Positions 8,641 through 16,428 of a DNA stretch of 64,000 bases are shown one piece after another. A program made the translations under genes and the position numbers. The notes under the pieces were generated by a model that was given only the letters and a program-made list of their open reading frames with translations, searched no databases and was not told where the DNA came from. Position 1 is the first letter of the stretch; every line of letters starts with the position of its first letter. The DNA is from a virus, in the IMG/VR virus record IMGVR_UViG_3300025073_000045, positions 1 through 64,000 of that record. One strand, written 5' to 3'.

Positions 8641-9121
8641 AATATTTCTTGTTTGTTCTGTTTTAACAGCACAGAGTATTACTCCAGTAGGCTTAGACTT
8701 AATCAAGCATTATGAATCTTTTAAGTCTGAAGCCTATTTATGTCCAGCAAAAGTATTGACAATAGGATATGGCTCAACAGGCACACATGTAAAAGCTGGG
8801 ATGAGGGTCACAGAACTACAAGCCACTTTATTATTAAAAAAAGATGTAAAAAGATTTGAATCTCATATTAAAAATAGAGTAAGTAGACTTTTAATATGGA
8901 ATGAATTTGACGCATTAACCAGTTTTACATTTAATGTAGGTTATCGTGTTACTAAAGGTTTACAAACCTTTGTAAACCAAGGTAATACTAATGGTGTAAT
9001 AATGAAATTAATGCAATATAATAAAGCTAAAGTTAATGGAGTCTATATTATATTAAAGGGTTTAACAAAAAGAAGAATAAGTGAATCAACTTTATATAGA
9101 GATGGAGTTTTAGCATGGTAA
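8621..9121 (+). CDS. Endolysin, T4/lambdoid-type lysozyme (GH24) with N-terminal export signal
   Basis: A 166-residue muramidase that should cleave MurNAc-GlcNAc bonds in peptidoglycan. The family triad pattern E-x8-(D/C)-x5-T is present as Glu32, Cys41 and Thr47 in HYESFKSEAYLCPAKVLTIG; cysteine in the Asp position is known in the family. Residues 1-19 (MLKHLIKIFLVCSVLTAQS) form a signal peptide or signal-anchor-release helix, so export may not need a large-pore holin. It overlaps the putative holin upstream and the HNH gene downstream. Confidence 0.88.
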   Translation: MLKHLIKIFLVCSVLTAQSITPVGLDLIKHYESFKSEAYLCPAKVLTIGYGSTGTHVKAGMRVTELQATLLLKKDVKRFESHIKNRVSRLLIWNEFDALTSFTFNVGYRVTKGLQTFVNQGNTNGVIMKLMQYNKAKVNGVYIILKGLTKRRISESTLYRDGVLAW

Positions 9122-9645
9122 GAAGAATTGCTCCTAGTCAGATAGCCAATGCAGTAAGTGGCCAACCAAATGGTATTAGAACTGCTTATGCATACGATGA
9201 ATCATTTGGTTGTAAGAAGAAAAAAGTAATTGCTAATGCTTGTAAACCTAAAAAAGGACATACTGGAGTACAATCATCCACTGGCTCAAAAGGGTTATCA
9301 GGTCATCAAGGCTCACCTGGAAAATCTGGATTATCAAGAGTATCAAGCTCTTATTATTATGATCCACTAAAAAATCCTAAAGAGGCTCATATTACTAATG
9401 CAAAAAAATCTCCTATGGCTCGTGTTGGTAAATCAAACGGCCGCTGGAAAGGTGGTGTTAGTAAAACTTATTATAGAAGGATTGCAGGAGCAAAACCAAA
9501 TGATGGTACAATTGTTCATCACAAAGACCATGACAAGAAAAATCCAAGTAGGAAAAATCTTGAAAAAATAAAACCTGGCAAGAAAATCTCTGCTAGAGGT
9601 AAACATAATCAAAGACATCCAAACAGGCGAAATGGTAAAGCATAA
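9115..9645 (+). CDS. HNH endonuclease-like protein with short collagen-like segment
   Basis: A 176-residue basic protein whose ATG overlaps the lysozyme stop (ATGGTAA). The C-terminal half carries an HNH pattern: GTIVHHKDHDKKNPSRKNLE then GKHNQRHP, expected to bind a metal and cut DNA. Residues ~43-72 contain Gly-X-Y-like triplets (GHTGVQ, GSKGLSGHQGSPGKSGLS), reminiscent of the collagen-like virion genes in this window. It could be a free-standing homing nuclease, or a virion-associated nuclease, since the collagen-like stretch is unusual for homing enzymes. Confidence 0.7.
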   Translation: MVRRIAPSQIANAVSGQPNGIRTAYAYDESFGCKKKKVIANACKPKKGHTGVQSSTGSKGLSGHQGSPGKSGLSRVSSSYYYDPLKNPKEAHITNAKKSPMARVGKSNGRWKGGVSKTYYRRIAGAKPNDGTIVHHKDHDKKNPSRKNLEKIKPGKKISARGKHNQRHPNRRNGKA

Positions 9646-9785
9646 TGTTATCTCAGATGTGTAAAAAATGTAATATACCAAAACCTATCGAAGACTTTCC
9701 ATTTAGTCCTTCAAAAAAGAAGCATGGTATTAATCTAATTATATTCAATACTGAACAAGAAGTGTTTAGTATTATTGAGGATTAA
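9645..9785 (+). CDS. 46-residue zinc-motif protein, HNH-associated remnant
   Basis: A small ORF whose ATG overlaps the HNH gene stop (TAATG) and which ends three bases before the next ATG. It encodes 46 residues beginning MLSQMCKKCNIPKPIEDF. The C-x2-C, K-P, F and K-x-G spacing matches the first half of the zinc-binding segment found N-terminal to many phage HNH nucleases; the second CxxC pair is missing. It may be a decayed fragment or a tiny DNA-binding protein. Confidence 0.55.
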   Translation: MLSQMCKKCNIPKPIEDFPFSPSKKKHGINLIIFNTEQEVFSIIED

Positions 9786-9787
9786 AA

Positions 9788-10045
9788 ATGACTCCTGAAG
9801 TAAAAAAACAAAGAACTGAAAAAATCATTGAGTTATTAAGGCCTATGATTGAAAGAGCTATATCAATTAATGAAGATACACCTTCGGGAATTGAGATTCA
9901 TAAACCAATAGCTTTTTTACTTGAGAAATTTAATACTGGTAAATATTATGGTACTATAGAGATGAAAATCACTGGTACTAGTATTCATAATCCAACTGAA
10001 AATAATGTAACACACAGACTTGATATGAGTTATCAAATTGAGTGA
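9788..10045 (+). CDS. Small phage protein, unknown
   Basis: An 85-residue protein with GAGG at a good distance from ATG 9788. It has an N-terminal charged helix and a C-terminal strand-rich half (KYYGTIEMKITGTSI, VTHRLDMSYQIE). No motif was recognised. It overlaps the next gene by eight bases, suggesting coupled translation ahead of the fibre operon. Confidence 0.65.
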   Translation: MTPEVKKQRTEKIIELLRPMIERAISINEDTPSGIEIHKPIAFLLEKFNTGKYYGTIEMKITGTSIHNPTENNVTHRLDMSYQIE

Positions 10046-10898
10046 TAATTTAGGTAATAGGTTAGAAAGAGTACAAAAGGGGAAAAGTCAATCTGACGCT
10101 GTAACTATGCAGCAATTTATAGATCATGTACAGAATATTCATAATCCTCACAAAGTAAAACAAGATCAAATTGGATTAAACATTCCAGATATAGATTATG
10201 ATCTTTTATCAGAATTTGAAACGCTTAAGTTAAATTTAATGGGTATAGAATGGGCTCAGTTTGCATTTTATGACACATTTATTGATGAATCTTTGAGAGA
10301 GACTCCAGACCCATCTTCTTACCGTGCATTAGTTGAAAATGGCAAACTGAAAACAAGAGATATCACTCCTTCTAAAGTTTTTGTATTCTTATCAAAAACA
10401 TATACAGAAGTAAATGTCTTAGATTCTGGAATTTCAACAAATGTAATATCAAATACTTTGACTGACAGTTCAAAAACTTGGTGGATAAATCAATTTAAGA
10501 ATCTAGTCTTAGAAGATAGTGGATTAGTAACATATAATATACTTTCAAATACATCTAATGTTCTTACTCTTAATGGAAGTCCATCTTTTGGTGCTTATAA
10601 AATAAAAGCTGATTATCCTCAGAGAATGGTAGGTTTTGCTAATTATATTGACAGTACAAATGATGAGGATGGTAAAGGTTATTGTAAATTAGAAATAACA
10701 TTTAACAATGGTTCTACTTGGTTTACATTACTTGATACTCAAAGTGCTGTAAACAATCTAAATAAAGTAATTGATATTTCAGCTTATTCAACAGGAACAG
10801 TTAAAGTAAGAATTACAGTATCAAATGATGTAAATGGATTTGGTCCTCAATTTAGTAATTTTCTTATTGCAGCTGATCCTACTATTTGGAAGTTTTAA
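10038..10898 (+). CDS. Putative fibre-associated or baseplate-like structural protein
   Basis: A 286-residue protein; the best start is TTG 10038, inside the end of the previous gene, since in-frame ATGs are further down. The N-terminal half is helical and polar. The C-terminal ~110 residues look like a beta-sandwich (GYCKLEITFNNGSTWFTLLD then KVRITVSNDVNGFGPQFSNF), as in carbohydrate-binding or fibre domains. It lies immediately upstream of the giant collagen-like fibre gene and is probably an attachment partner (inference). Confidence 0.6.
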   Translation: MSDNLGNRLERVQKGKSQSDAVTMQQFIDHVQNIHNPHKVKQDQIGLNIPDIDYDLLSEFETLKLNLMGIEWAQFAFYDTFIDESLRETPDPSSYRALVENGKLKTRDITPSKVFVFLSKTYTEVNVLDSGISTNVISNTLTDSSKTWWINQFKNLVLEDSGLVTYNILSNTSNVLTLNGSPSFGAYKIKADYPQRMVGFANYIDSTNDEDGKGYCKLEITFNNGSTWFTLLDTQSAVNNLNKVIDISAYSTGTVKVRITVSNDVNGFGPQFSNFLIAADPTIWKF

Positions 10899-13800
10899 AT
10901 GCCAATTATAATTGAACATAGTCAAGGATATTTAGTAAAACAGAGATTAATAGATGAGAGTAACTCTGCAGTATCAAGTGGTGATTGGGCTACAGTTTCT
11001 ATTGGTGGTAATTCAATTGATGTTACTAAAAGAACTAATATAGTTGTTTATCCAACTGCAGATACTGATATTAATTCTTTTGGTGGAGGGATAGATGCTC
11101 AAAGAATTGTATTAGTAAATGGCTCAAGTTCATATGATTTGAATATGAAGCTTTCTGTTATTGGGCATGATTCTACTTTTGTCTTATTACCTGGTCATTC
11201 TGCTACTTATATTTATAATGCTGCAACTTATGTATGGGCATTTGAAGGTACTTCAGAATTTATTGGGGAAATGAAATATATTTATATGCGAGCAGCTACT
11301 CAACCAATAACTCCTGATTTTGAAGATTATGTTCCAGTTGATTGGTTTGCTGTTCCTCCAGAGCCTAATATTGATGAAGATCCTTTATGGATGTCATTTG
11401 CAGTTGTCGTTGGAGTAAAACCAAAAGGTAATTGGGCAACACCTTTACAACTTGATGGTGTTGTTGGACTTTGTGGTCCTGCTGGCTTATGTGGATTAGT
11501 TGGTTTTTGCGGTATTCAAGGCTTATGTGGCCCTCAAGGTGTTCAGGGAGCTCAAGGAGAAGTTGGAGCTTGTGGTGTACCTGGCCTTTGTGGCCCTCAA
11601 GGTGTTCAGGGAGCTCAAGGTGTTGTAGGTTTTTGTGGTGTTCAAGGCTTATGTGGCCCACAAGGTGTTCAAGGAGCTCAAGGTGTTGTAGGATTCTGCG
11701 GTATTCAAGGCTTATGTGGCCCTCAAGGTGTTCAGGGAGCTCAAGGTGTTGTAGGTTTTTGTGGTGTTCAAGGCTTATGTGGCCCTCAAGGCGTTCAAGG
11801 CTCTCAAGGCATTCAAGGATTATGTGGTCAAACAGGTTTATGTGGCCCTCAAGGCGTTCAAGGCTCTCAAGGTGTTCAAGGATTATGTGGTCAAACAGGT
11901 TTATGTGGCCCTCAAGGCGTTCAAGGCTCTCAAGGTGTTCAAGGATTATGTGGTCAAACAGGTTTATGTGGCCCACAAGGTGTTCAAGGAGCTCAAGGTG
12001 TTCAAGGATTATGTGGTCAAACAGGTTTATGTGGCCCTCAAGGCGTTCAAGGCTCTCAAGGTGTTCAAGGATTATGTGGTCAAACAGGTTTATGTGGCCC
12101 TCAAGGTGTTCAAGGCTCTCAAGGCGTTCAAGGACTATGTGGCCTTATTGGCTTATGTGGTCCTCAAGGCGTTCAAGGCGCTCAAGGTATTTGTGGTCCA
12201 CAAGGTTCACAAGGTATTTGTGGCCCTCAAGGTAATGCAGGTATACAAGGAATTGATGGAGAGCAAGGCCCACAAGGATATTGTGGAGCTCAAGGTCCAA
12301 GAAGTTGGTCTTACTCTATTGCTCAAAATACAAATTTATGGGTTATGTTTGGGGTAAATCATGATAATACTGGGGCAGATTATATAACTACTCATACGCC
12401 AATTATATCAACATTATCTATAAATAGTGCAATCTTTATGTTATTTAATCCTATTTCAAATAAACATTATTTGATGTGGTCATTAAATGCATGCACAATT
12501 ACAGTTACATTAGATGGAGTTTCTCAAACTATATCTCCAAACACAAATGGAGAAGGTTCACTAGAATTAACTAGTGGTTGGGCTTTACTTACTGTGTCTC
12601 AATCTGGCGAAGCAAATGAATTCCGCTTTTATGATTGGACTCTTAATACATATGCTGTACTTGATAATGGTATTTCAGTCAATATACGCCCTGGTGGTCC
12701 AAAAGGGGCTGTTGGAGATTGTGGCCCTCAAGGAGCCTGTGGTTTAGTTGGTAATTGTGGTGCACAGGGAATTCAAGGTTTATGTGGCATACAAGGCACA
12801 CAAGGAATTCAAGGCCTATGTGGCCCTCAAGGAGCTCAAGGAATTCAAGGCTTATGTGGCCCTCAAGGCTCACAAGGAATTCAAGGCAGTTGTGGTTTAC
12901 AAGGCTTATGTGGTATACAAGGAGCTCAAGGAATTCAAGGCTTATGTGGCTCTCAAGGCTCACAAGGAATTCAAGGCTTATGTGGCCCTCAAGGCTCACA
13001 AGGAATTCAAGGTAATTGTGGCCCTATTGGCTTATGCGGAGTTCAGGGTACACAAGGAATTCAAGGCTTATGTGGCCCACAAGGTGCTCAAGGAATTCAA
13101 GGAGTTTGTGGCCCACAAGGTGCTCAAGGAATTCAAGGTAATTGTGGCCTTCAAGGTTTATGTGGAGCTCAAGGCACACAAGGAATTCAAGGCTTATGTG
13201 GTCCACAAGGTGCTCAAGGTTTATGTGGCATACAAGGCACACAAGGAATTCAAGGCTTATGTGGCCCACAAGGTGCTCAAGGAATTCAAGGTTTATGTGG
13301 CCCACAAGGTGCTCAAGGAATTCAAGGAGTTTGTGGCCCACAAGGTATTTGTGGTATACAAGGCCAACAAGGACCTCAAGGTTTATGTGGACAACAAGGC
13401 GCTCAAGGTATTTGTGGTATACAAGGCCAACAAGGACCTCAAGGTTTATGTGGACAACAAGGCGCTCAAGGTATTTGTGGTATACAAGGCCAACAAGGAC
13501 CTCAAGGTTTATGTGGACAACAAGGCGCTCAAGGTATTTGTGGTATACAAGGCCAACAAGGACCTCAGGGTCCATGTGGTCCTTGTGGAGCTCAAGGAAT
13601 TCAAGGAGCTCAAGGACCTACAGGATTCTGTGGTGGTCAGGGTGTTTTAGGTACAGTATTAGCTTCTGGTGTAACAATAAATGCAGGTGGATATTTTAGG
13701 ATAGGATCTGGAGATAAAGATGATACTTTGACTGGTATTTGGATAGATGATACTGAAATAGTAGCTCAAGATGGAAATGGTACAGATACTGTACGTATAG

Positions 13801-14702
13801 GAGTTGATGGTTCATTTTATGCTATTAAAGGCACAATAGCAGGATTCACCATAGAAGAAACATGGTTATATACTGGAACTATATCAACTACTAAAATTGT
13901 AATTAATGCTGCTTCTGACTCAATCTATGCAAGACCTTTGGGTGCTGGAGCTAATACTAAGTATGTAATGCTAGGTCAAACCCATGATGGTACAAACTGG
14001 ACAGGTAACTATGGAATAAGTGCTGTCGATGGTAGTAATAGAATGCTTTTTAGAATTGATGATTCTGTTAAATCAATTGCTGGTTGGAATTTTGACTATC
14101 AAAGCTTTTCAAATATCACAACTGGTACTGGTATTGAATTAAGTGTTGGTACTACAAAAAATGTCACTACAGGATTTTCAGTTTTTAATCCTTCAAGTCC
14201 AAAATTGTTTATTGGAGACTCAACCTATTTTTTAGATTGGAATAATGGAAGTGGAAGTGGTACTACTGGTAAATTAACTATAAAAGGAGATATTATAGGG
14301 AGCAGGTTTTCCACCGAATCTACAAATGTTTTTGATGGTTCTAATGGTACTTATGCTTCACTACATCATGTGAGTGGAACTCCTATTTTATTTATGGAGA
14401 AATTTACTGATACTAGTAATTATACTATTGTGAACTTTACACCTGGTTCAATAGTAAATAGTGTAGCTGGATTTTTATATGCTACTTTAGTAAGTGCTGG
14501 AACTACAATTGGTTTAATAGAAATGGGTTGTGGGAATACAGCTGATTCTGCTTTTATAAAAATTGATAGTATGCATGTTGCTAGATGGAGGGGAAGATTT
14601 GCAACTGATCCTACTACTAATAATAGAGAAGGTGATATGGGATATCACACTGGTACTTCGGTAGTTAGATTATATACTAATGGTGCTTGGACAAATGTAT
14701 AA
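10899..14702 (+). CDS. Giant cysteine-rich collagen-like fibre protein
   Basis: This 1267-residue protein has five parts. Residues 1-185 are a beta-rich globular head, probably virion-anchoring. Residues ~186-467 are Gly-X-Y repeats with GLC, GFC and GIC triplets. Residues ~468-596 are an inserted globular domain (NLWVMFGVNHDN, GWALLTVSQSGEANEFRFYDW). Residues ~597-917 are a second collagen-like arm, and residues ~918-1267 a beta-rich tip ending RLYTNGAWTNV, as in many tail fibres. Cysteine sits at Y positions every four to seven triplets or closer, unusual for phage collagens. The likely product is a trimeric jointed fibre for host contact. Repeats at DNA level (63 bp) suggest length variation. 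Confidence 0.85.
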   Translation: MPIIIEHSQGYLVKQRLIDESNSAVSSGDWATVSIGGNSIDVTKRTNIVVYPTADTDINSFGGGIDAQRIVLVNGSSSYDLNMKLSVIGHDSTFVLLPGHSATYIYNAATYVWAFEGTSEFIGEMKYIYMRAATQPITPDFEDYVPVDWFAVPPEPNIDEDPLWMSFAVVVGVKPKGNWATPLQLDGVVGLCGPAGLCGLVGFCGIQGLCGPQGVQGAQGEVGACGVPGLCGPQGVQGAQGVVGFCGVQGLCGPQGVQGAQGVVGFCGIQGLCGPQGVQGAQGVVGFCGVQGLCGPQGVQGSQGIQGLCGQTGLCGPQGVQGSQGVQGLCGQTGLCGPQGVQGSQGVQGLCGQTGLCGPQGVQGAQGVQGLCGQTGLCGPQGVQGSQGVQGLCGQTGLCGPQGVQGSQGVQGLCGLIGLCGPQGVQGAQGICGPQGSQGICGPQGNAGIQGIDGEQGPQGYCGAQGPRSWSYSIAQNTNLWVMFGVNHDNTGADYITTHTPIISTLSINSAIFMLFNPISNKHYLMWSLNACTITVTLDGVSQTISPNTNGEGSLELTSGWALLTVSQSGEANEFRFYDWTLNTYAVLDNGISVNIRPGGPKGAVGDCGPQGACGLVGNCGAQGIQGLCGIQGTQGIQGLCGPQGAQGIQGLCGPQGSQGIQGSCGLQGLCGIQGAQGIQGLCGSQGSQGIQGLCGPQGSQGIQGNCGPIGLCGVQGTQGIQGLCGPQGAQGIQGVCGPQGAQGIQGNCGLQGLCGAQGTQGIQGLCGPQGAQGLCGIQGTQGIQGLCGPQGAQGIQGLCGPQGAQGIQGVCGPQGICGIQGQQGPQGLCGQQGAQGICGIQGQQGPQGLCGQQGAQGICGIQGQQGPQGLCGQQGAQGICGIQGQQGPQGPCGPCGAQGIQGAQGPTGFCGGQGVLGTVLASGVTINAGGYFRIGSGDKDDTLTGIWIDDTEIVAQDGNGTDTVRIGVDGSFYAIKGTIAGFTIEETWLYTGTISTTKIVINAASDSIYARPLGAGANTKYVMLGQTHDGTNWTGNYGISAVDGSNRMLFRIDDSVKSIAGWNFDYQSFSNITTGTGIELSVGTTKNVTTGFSVFNPSSPKLFIGDSTYFLDWNNGSGSGTTGKLTIKGDIIGSRFSTESTNVFDGSNGTYASLHHVSGTPILFMEKFTDTSNYTIVNFTPGSIVNSVAGFLYATLVSAGTTIGLIEMGCGNTADSAFIKIDSMHVARWRGRFATDPTTNNREGDMGYHTGTSVVRLYTNGAWTNV
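11778..12155 (+). repeat. Six 63-bp tandem repeat units
   Basis: Units beginning TGTGGCCC start at 11778, 11841, 11904, 11967, 12030 and 12093, an exact 63-bp (21-residue) period. Copies differ at only a few bases. Each encodes CGPQGVQGSQGVQGLCGQTGL or a close variant. Confidence 0.9.
13344..13567 (+). repeat. Three exact 63-bp repeats plus a partial fourth
   Basis: Copies begin at 13344, 13407 and 13470 with no visible differences, and a fourth begins at 13533 and diverges after about 35 bases. Each encodes GICGIQGQQGPQGLCGQQGA plus Q, with two cysteines per unit. Identity at synonymous positions indicates recent duplication or gene conversion. Confidence 0.92.
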
Positions 14703-14714
14703 AAAGGAGTTATA

Positions 14715-15140
14715 ATGTATATATATGCTAATTTAGATAACCAAAAAATTGTCAGGGGTATAAATACTTCTGACATAGAATTAGAATCAAGTCTTACTCA
14801 GGTTCTTATTGGGACTGTAAACCTCTCTCAATCTGATGGTAGTACAGAAATGCTTAATGCTTATAAGATGATAAACAATTTTAAATATGAAGCTGGTTTA
14901 TTTAATTTAATTAATACTAAATTAATAGATAAAGCTTCTTTCATCTTAAGATTTACTCCAATTGAACTTATGAACTTATCAATTTTATCTTCACAGAATG
15001 TAGAAGCACAAAGCATTCTATTAAATTTAAGTTCAACTGGAAATATCGATGTATTTTCTATTAATACTAAAGACATGTTATTAAAGCTTGTTGAATTAAC
15101 AATTCTTTCTATAGAAAGAGTAAATATCATTCTTACTTAA
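14715..15140 (+). CDS. Phage protein downstream of fibre, unknown
   Basis: A 141-residue protein preceded by AAAAAGGAG, a strong ribosome site for ATG 14715. The N-terminal half is strand-rich (MYIYANLDNQKIVRGI), and the rest is leucine- and isoleucine-rich helix. No signal peptide. Its position directly after the giant fibre gene is where tail-fibre chaperones or attachment proteins often lie, but no family signature was recognised. Confidence 0.65.
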   Translation: MYIYANLDNQKIVRGINTSDIELESSLTQVLIGTVNLSQSDGSTEMLNAYKMINNFKYEAGLFNLINTKLIDKASFILRFTPIELMNLSILSSQNVEAQSILLNLSSTGNIDVFSINTKDMLLKLVELTILSIERVNIILT

Positions 15141-15152
15141 AAAGAGGAACAT

Positions 15153-15542
15153 ATGAAAGTCCAAACAGAAATAATCATAGCTTCAGAGAAAGCTATGAAA
15201 GAGCTTGTAAACAGTGAAATACCGATTGACATATCTTTTAATATTGCTAATATTATGGATGATGTTTTAAAGGTAATTAATGTTTATAGAGCTCAAGAGC
15301 TGAAATTATATAAGAAGTATGGAGAAATGAAAAAGGATACACCAACCTCAGAAGAAGGATGGTTTGTACCTTTTAATCATCCAAAAATTGATGAATTTAA
15401 TGAAGAAATAAAGAAATTATCAAAAGTAGAAGTTGATCTTAAAATTGAAAAGATACCTTTAAAAGAATTAGGCTTAATTAAAATTAAACCCCTTTCATTA
15501 AAATTATTATTAAGCTGGCTAATAGAAGGACAACCTTCATGA
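15153..15542 (+). CDS. Small conserved-looking phage protein (DUF1617-like?)
   Basis: A 129-residue protein with AGAGG before ATG 15153. It begins with a strand, then a helix with MKELVNSEIPIDISFNIANI, a KYGEM segment, a central EEGWFVPFNHPKIDEFNEEI helix region and a final strand-helix (KIEKIPLKELGLIKIKPLSL). The layout resembles small phage proteins grouped as DUF1617, but this is a weak match by eye. Its stop overlaps the next ATG. Confidence 0.6.
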   Translation: MKVQTEIIIASEKAMKELVNSEIPIDISFNIANIMDDVLKVINVYRAQELKLYKKYGEMKKDTPTSEEGWFVPFNHPKIDEFNEEIKKLSKVEVDLKIEKIPLKELGLIKIKPLSLKLLLSWLIEGQPS

Positions 15543-16354
15543 AACAGTTATTAGAAGCTATTAAAGCTCAGTTAGTATCAATATTGGTAATTATACTATT
15601 AGGATTTGCAATTTATTTTGGTTGGAATCAAATTCAAGAGTTAAAGAAAGAAAATGAAAGACTTGTAACCATTCAAACTAATAATATGAAAGCCTTAGGA
15701 GATTCACTTCGAATGTTGATAGATGCTCAAGGCCATAGACTTTATCAGCAGATGGGTTTTTATCAAGACATACAAAGAAGACAAAATGAGACTTTAGAAG
15801 ATCAAGGTTTTGAATTACGTTCAATACAGGATTTGACGCTTAGCTTGATTAAAATAGTTGTTAGAATTGATTCTGGAAAAACTCAATATACTGATAGCAC
15901 TATTGTAAGAACATTCAAAAAAGACACTTTATGGGTATCAATAGATGGTAAAACTGTTATTAATACCAAAAATGATACTAGATCTTTTACAGAATTAAGT
16001 ATTTTGTCAAAACCCATTCCTATTGAAGTAGCAGTAAGTCAAAATGAGAAAGGTGAAATTGTTGGATCAGTAAAGTGTTTAATTCCAGGTGTAGAATTAA
16101 GATCTTTAAAAACATCTGTTGATCCAGGTTTATATGCAGGACAAAAAGCTAATCCGACTTTCTTTGAGTTACTTAAAATTGGTGGCCTAGTTGGTATAAG
16201 TGACCAATACGGAATTAATATAAATAAACTCCAAGCAGTGTATGGTTTAGAAATAATGTATGATAGTTATGGAGTTTGGTATGTTAAAACTGGTCAGAAT
16301 AACACCTATGGAATAAAAGTTTCTAAATCAATTAAAGATATATTTAAATTCTAA
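15539..16354 (+). CDS. Membrane-anchored coiled-coil protein, unknown
   Basis: A 271-residue protein overlapping the preceding gene by four bases. A single N-terminal transmembrane helix (residues ~11-28, LVSILVIILLGFAIYFGW) is followed by a coiled coil (about 30-60) and a mixed, strand-rich C-terminal region, probably periplasmic or extracytoplasmic. No lipobox is visible. It is the last gene before a hairpin terminator and the head module. A role at the cell envelope, for example in lysis or superinfection control, is possible but unsupported. Confidence 0.6.
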   Translation: MKQLLEAIKAQLVSILVIILLGFAIYFGWNQIQELKKENERLVTIQTNNMKALGDSLRMLIDAQGHRLYQQMGFYQDIQRRQNETLEDQGFELRSIQDLTLSLIKIVVRIDSGKTQYTDSTIVRTFKKDTLWVSIDGKTVINTKNDTRSFTELSILSKPIPIEVAVSQNEKGEIVGSVKCLIPGVELRSLKTSVDPGLYAGQKANPTFFELLKIGGLVGISDQYGININKLQAVYGLEIMYDSYGVWYVKTGQNNTYGIKVSKSIKDIFKF

Positions 16355-16386
16355 TGCTCCTGCTAGTTGCATTAGACTTTTATTTA
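16350..16386 (+). terminator. Hairpin terminator ahead of head module
   Basis: TCTAATGC (16350-16357) pairs with GCATTAGA (16369-16376) across an 11-nt loop, followed by CTTTTATTTATA. The left arm overlaps the stop codon of the upstream gene. It would separate the fibre/lysis operon from the head operon. Confidence 0.6.
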
Positions 16387-16395
16387 TATTATACT
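16367..16395 (+). promoter_or_regulatory. Possible sigma70-type promoter for head module
   Basis: TTGCAT (16367-16372) and TATACT (16390-16395) are separated by 17 bases, about 35 bases before the protease-scaffold ATG at 16429. The -10 is close to consensus and the -35 weak. Its position just after a terminator supports it. Confidence 0.3.
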
Positions 16396-16428
16396 AAATC
16401 AAAGAGTTAATAAGAACCGAGGTAATTT

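Noticed and set aside
11365-13699. Several ORFs in other frames and strand over the giant fibre repeats (Trp/Pro/Ser/Arg or Val/Lys-rich)
   Set aside because: All are out-of-frame readings of the same tandem repeats and have no ribosome sites or non-repetitive domains.
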